Shown here: positions 63,090 to 64,000 of the stretch, in pieces
How positions within the stretch are numbered: the first letter of the stretch is position 1
Layout of the letters: each line of letters starts with the position of its first letter
Origin: Streptomyces formicae
GTDB lineage: Bacteria > Actinomycetota > Actinomycetes > Streptomycetales > Streptomycetaceae
Reading direction: 5' to 3'
Assembly: GCF_022647665.1 (NCBI RefSeq)
Contig: NZ_CP071872.1
Span: 3,658,001-3,722,000, forward strand
Length of the DNA: 64,000 nucleotides
Notes under the pieces: generated by a model
What the model saw: the letters and a program-made list of their open reading frames with translations, nothing else
Databases searched by the model: none
What the model was told of the DNA's origin: nothing
Made by a program: the position numbers and the translations under genes

Positions 63090-64000
63090 GTGACAGCCGG
63101 TACCACCACCGCGCCGACAGCACTCCGCGTCGCCCACCTCGCGGAGCCCCTCGGCATCGACGACGAACACCCCGACCTGTCCTGGAAGTTGAGCGCCGGA
63201 CGGCAGGACTCCTACCAGATCCACGTCGCCACGAACCCCGACCTGCTCGCCGCCGGCGTCCCCGACCTGTGGGACAGCGGACGGGTCGCCGGGCACCGCG
63301 GCGTCGGCGTCGAGTACGGCGGCAAGGCGCTCGGCTCGGCGCAGCGGGCCCACTGGCGCGTCCGGGTCTGGGACGAGCAGGGCACCGCCTCGGAGTGGAG
63401 CGCCACGGCCTCCTGGGAGACCGGGCTGCTCCTGCCGTCCGACTGGGCCGGGGCGCAGTGGGTGACCGCACCCGAGTGGGCGTCACCCGACACGCACGAC
63501 CCGGCCGCCCCGCTTCCCCTTCTGGCCAGGGACTTCCACCTCGACCGGCCGGTCCGCCGCGCCCGGATCCACGCCACCGCACTCGGCGTGTACGAGGCGA
63601 GCGTCAACGGCGCCCGCGTCTCGGACGCCGTGCTCGAACCCGGCTGCACGGCCTACGACAAGCGGCTCCTCTACGCCACGTACGACATCACCGACGCCCT
63701 CCGCCAGGGCGCCAACACCCTCGGCATCCTGCTCGGCAACGGCATCGCCAACGTGCCCGATGTGCCCGGCCGTTACGAGAAACTGCACCTCAGCTACGGA
63801 CTGCCCAGAGCCCTGGCCGTGCTGCTCGTCGAGCACACCGACGGCACGTGCACCCGCCTCGTCACCGACGGCGCCTGGCGCACCGCGCCCGGCCCGATCA
63901 CGCTCTCCGCCTGGTTCGGCGGCGAGGAGCACGACGCCCGGCGCGAGCCGGGCCCCTCCGACTGGCGGCCCGCCGTCCCCGTCACGGCACACGCCCCGGA
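63090..64000 (+). CDS. Alpha-L-rhamnosidase (GH78), N-terminal part, cut by the window end
   Basis: GTG 63090 follows GGAGG and opens a frame that runs off the window after 303 residues. The sequence is typical of GH78 N-terminal domains: AEPLGIDDEHPDLSWKLSAG, SYQIHVATNPDLL, DLWDSGRVAG, then RARIHATALGVYEASVNGARV and EPGCTAYDKRLLYATYDIT of the Bac_rhamnosid_N jelly roll. No signal peptide is seen. The enzyme releases terminal alpha-L-rhamnose, here from rhamnogalacturonan fragments. The catalytic barrel lies beyond the window. Confidence 0.9.
   Translation, partial: MTAGTTTAPTALRVAHLAEPLGIDDEHPDLSWKLSAGRQDSYQIHVATNPDLLAAGVPDLWDSGRVAGHRGVGVEYGGKALGSAQRAHWRVRVWDEQGTASEWSATASWETGLLLPSDWAGAQWVTAPEWASPDTHDPAAPLPLLARDFHLDRPVRRARIHATALGVYEASVNGARVSDAVLEPGCTAYDKRLLYATYDITDALRQGANTLGILLGNGIANVPDVPGRYEKLHLSYGLPRALAVLLVEHTDGTCTRLVTDGAWRTAPGPITLSAWFGGEEHDARREPGPSDWRPAVPVTAHAP

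Overview
The window looks like the chromosome of a Streptomyces or close relative: very high GC with strong third-position GC bias, many GTG starts, chains of genes overlapping by 4 bp (ATGA/GTGA), twin-arginine exported enzymes, and a sugar ABC importer with no ATPase of its own. No tRNA, rRNA, CRISPR array or replication origin was seen.

Most of it is a pectin-utilisation region. From left to right: a frameshifted phospholipase C (0.3-2.3 kb); an SGNH rhamnogalacturonan acetylesterase with a Gfo/Idh/MocA oxidoreductase, divergent from a pectin methylesterase and an alpha/beta hydrolase (2.4-7.1 kb); an unrelated 9-kb island (7.2-16.4 kb); a second oxidoreductase and a GH28 (16.4-19.2 kb); a chimeric GntR/FCD regulator divergent from a CUT1-type sugar importer operon that continues into RraA, GH141-like, enoyl-CoA hydratase, CoA-transferase, solute-binding-like, SDR, DUF4432-like and GH95 genes (19.3-36.0 kb); a PL1-type pectate lyase converging on a GH127 and a second GntR/FCD regulator (36.2-41.1 kb); an aldolase/dehydratase followed by an Opp-type ABC importer and three intracellular carbohydrate-active proteins (41.3-52.2 kb); a PepSY lipoprotein; an orphan solute-binding protein divergent from an unassigned toroid-like protein (53.1-56.7 kb); and a minus-strand operon of a GH127-like protein, two GH28s and an acyltransferase fusion, divergent from a GH78 rhamnosidase cut by the window end (56.7-64 kb).

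The logic is extracellular depolymerisation (Tat-exported esterases, GH28s, pectate lyase, GH95), import of oligosaccharides through two ABC systems, intracellular trimming by signal-less GH127, GH28, DUF5060/DUF4038 and Asp-box proteins, then sugar-acid processing by oxidoreductases, RraA-like and DHDPS-like enzymes. The enzyme mix suits branched rhamnogalacturonans better than plain homogalacturonan. Two candidate operator classes tie the parts together: a 21-bp element (TGGCATTCC-N3-GGAATGCCA) at three divergent promoters and TGGTATACCA-like GntR sites.

The 7.2-16.4 kb island is the least familiar part. It holds an eight-gene, tightly coupled operon combining a complete lower meta-cleavage trio (hydratase, aldolase, acylating aldehyde dehydrogenase) with a KAS III, a dedicated ACP, a CitE-like lyase, a MaoC hydratase and an Eis-like acetyltransferase, with an XRE-TPR regulator and a NUDIX protein. 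A decayed Tn3-like transposase tail and inverted GGGGCTCCGCCCC elements lie at its edges. Four real genes in the window are broken by single-base indels next to G/C runs, which points to sequence error at least as much as to pseudogenes.
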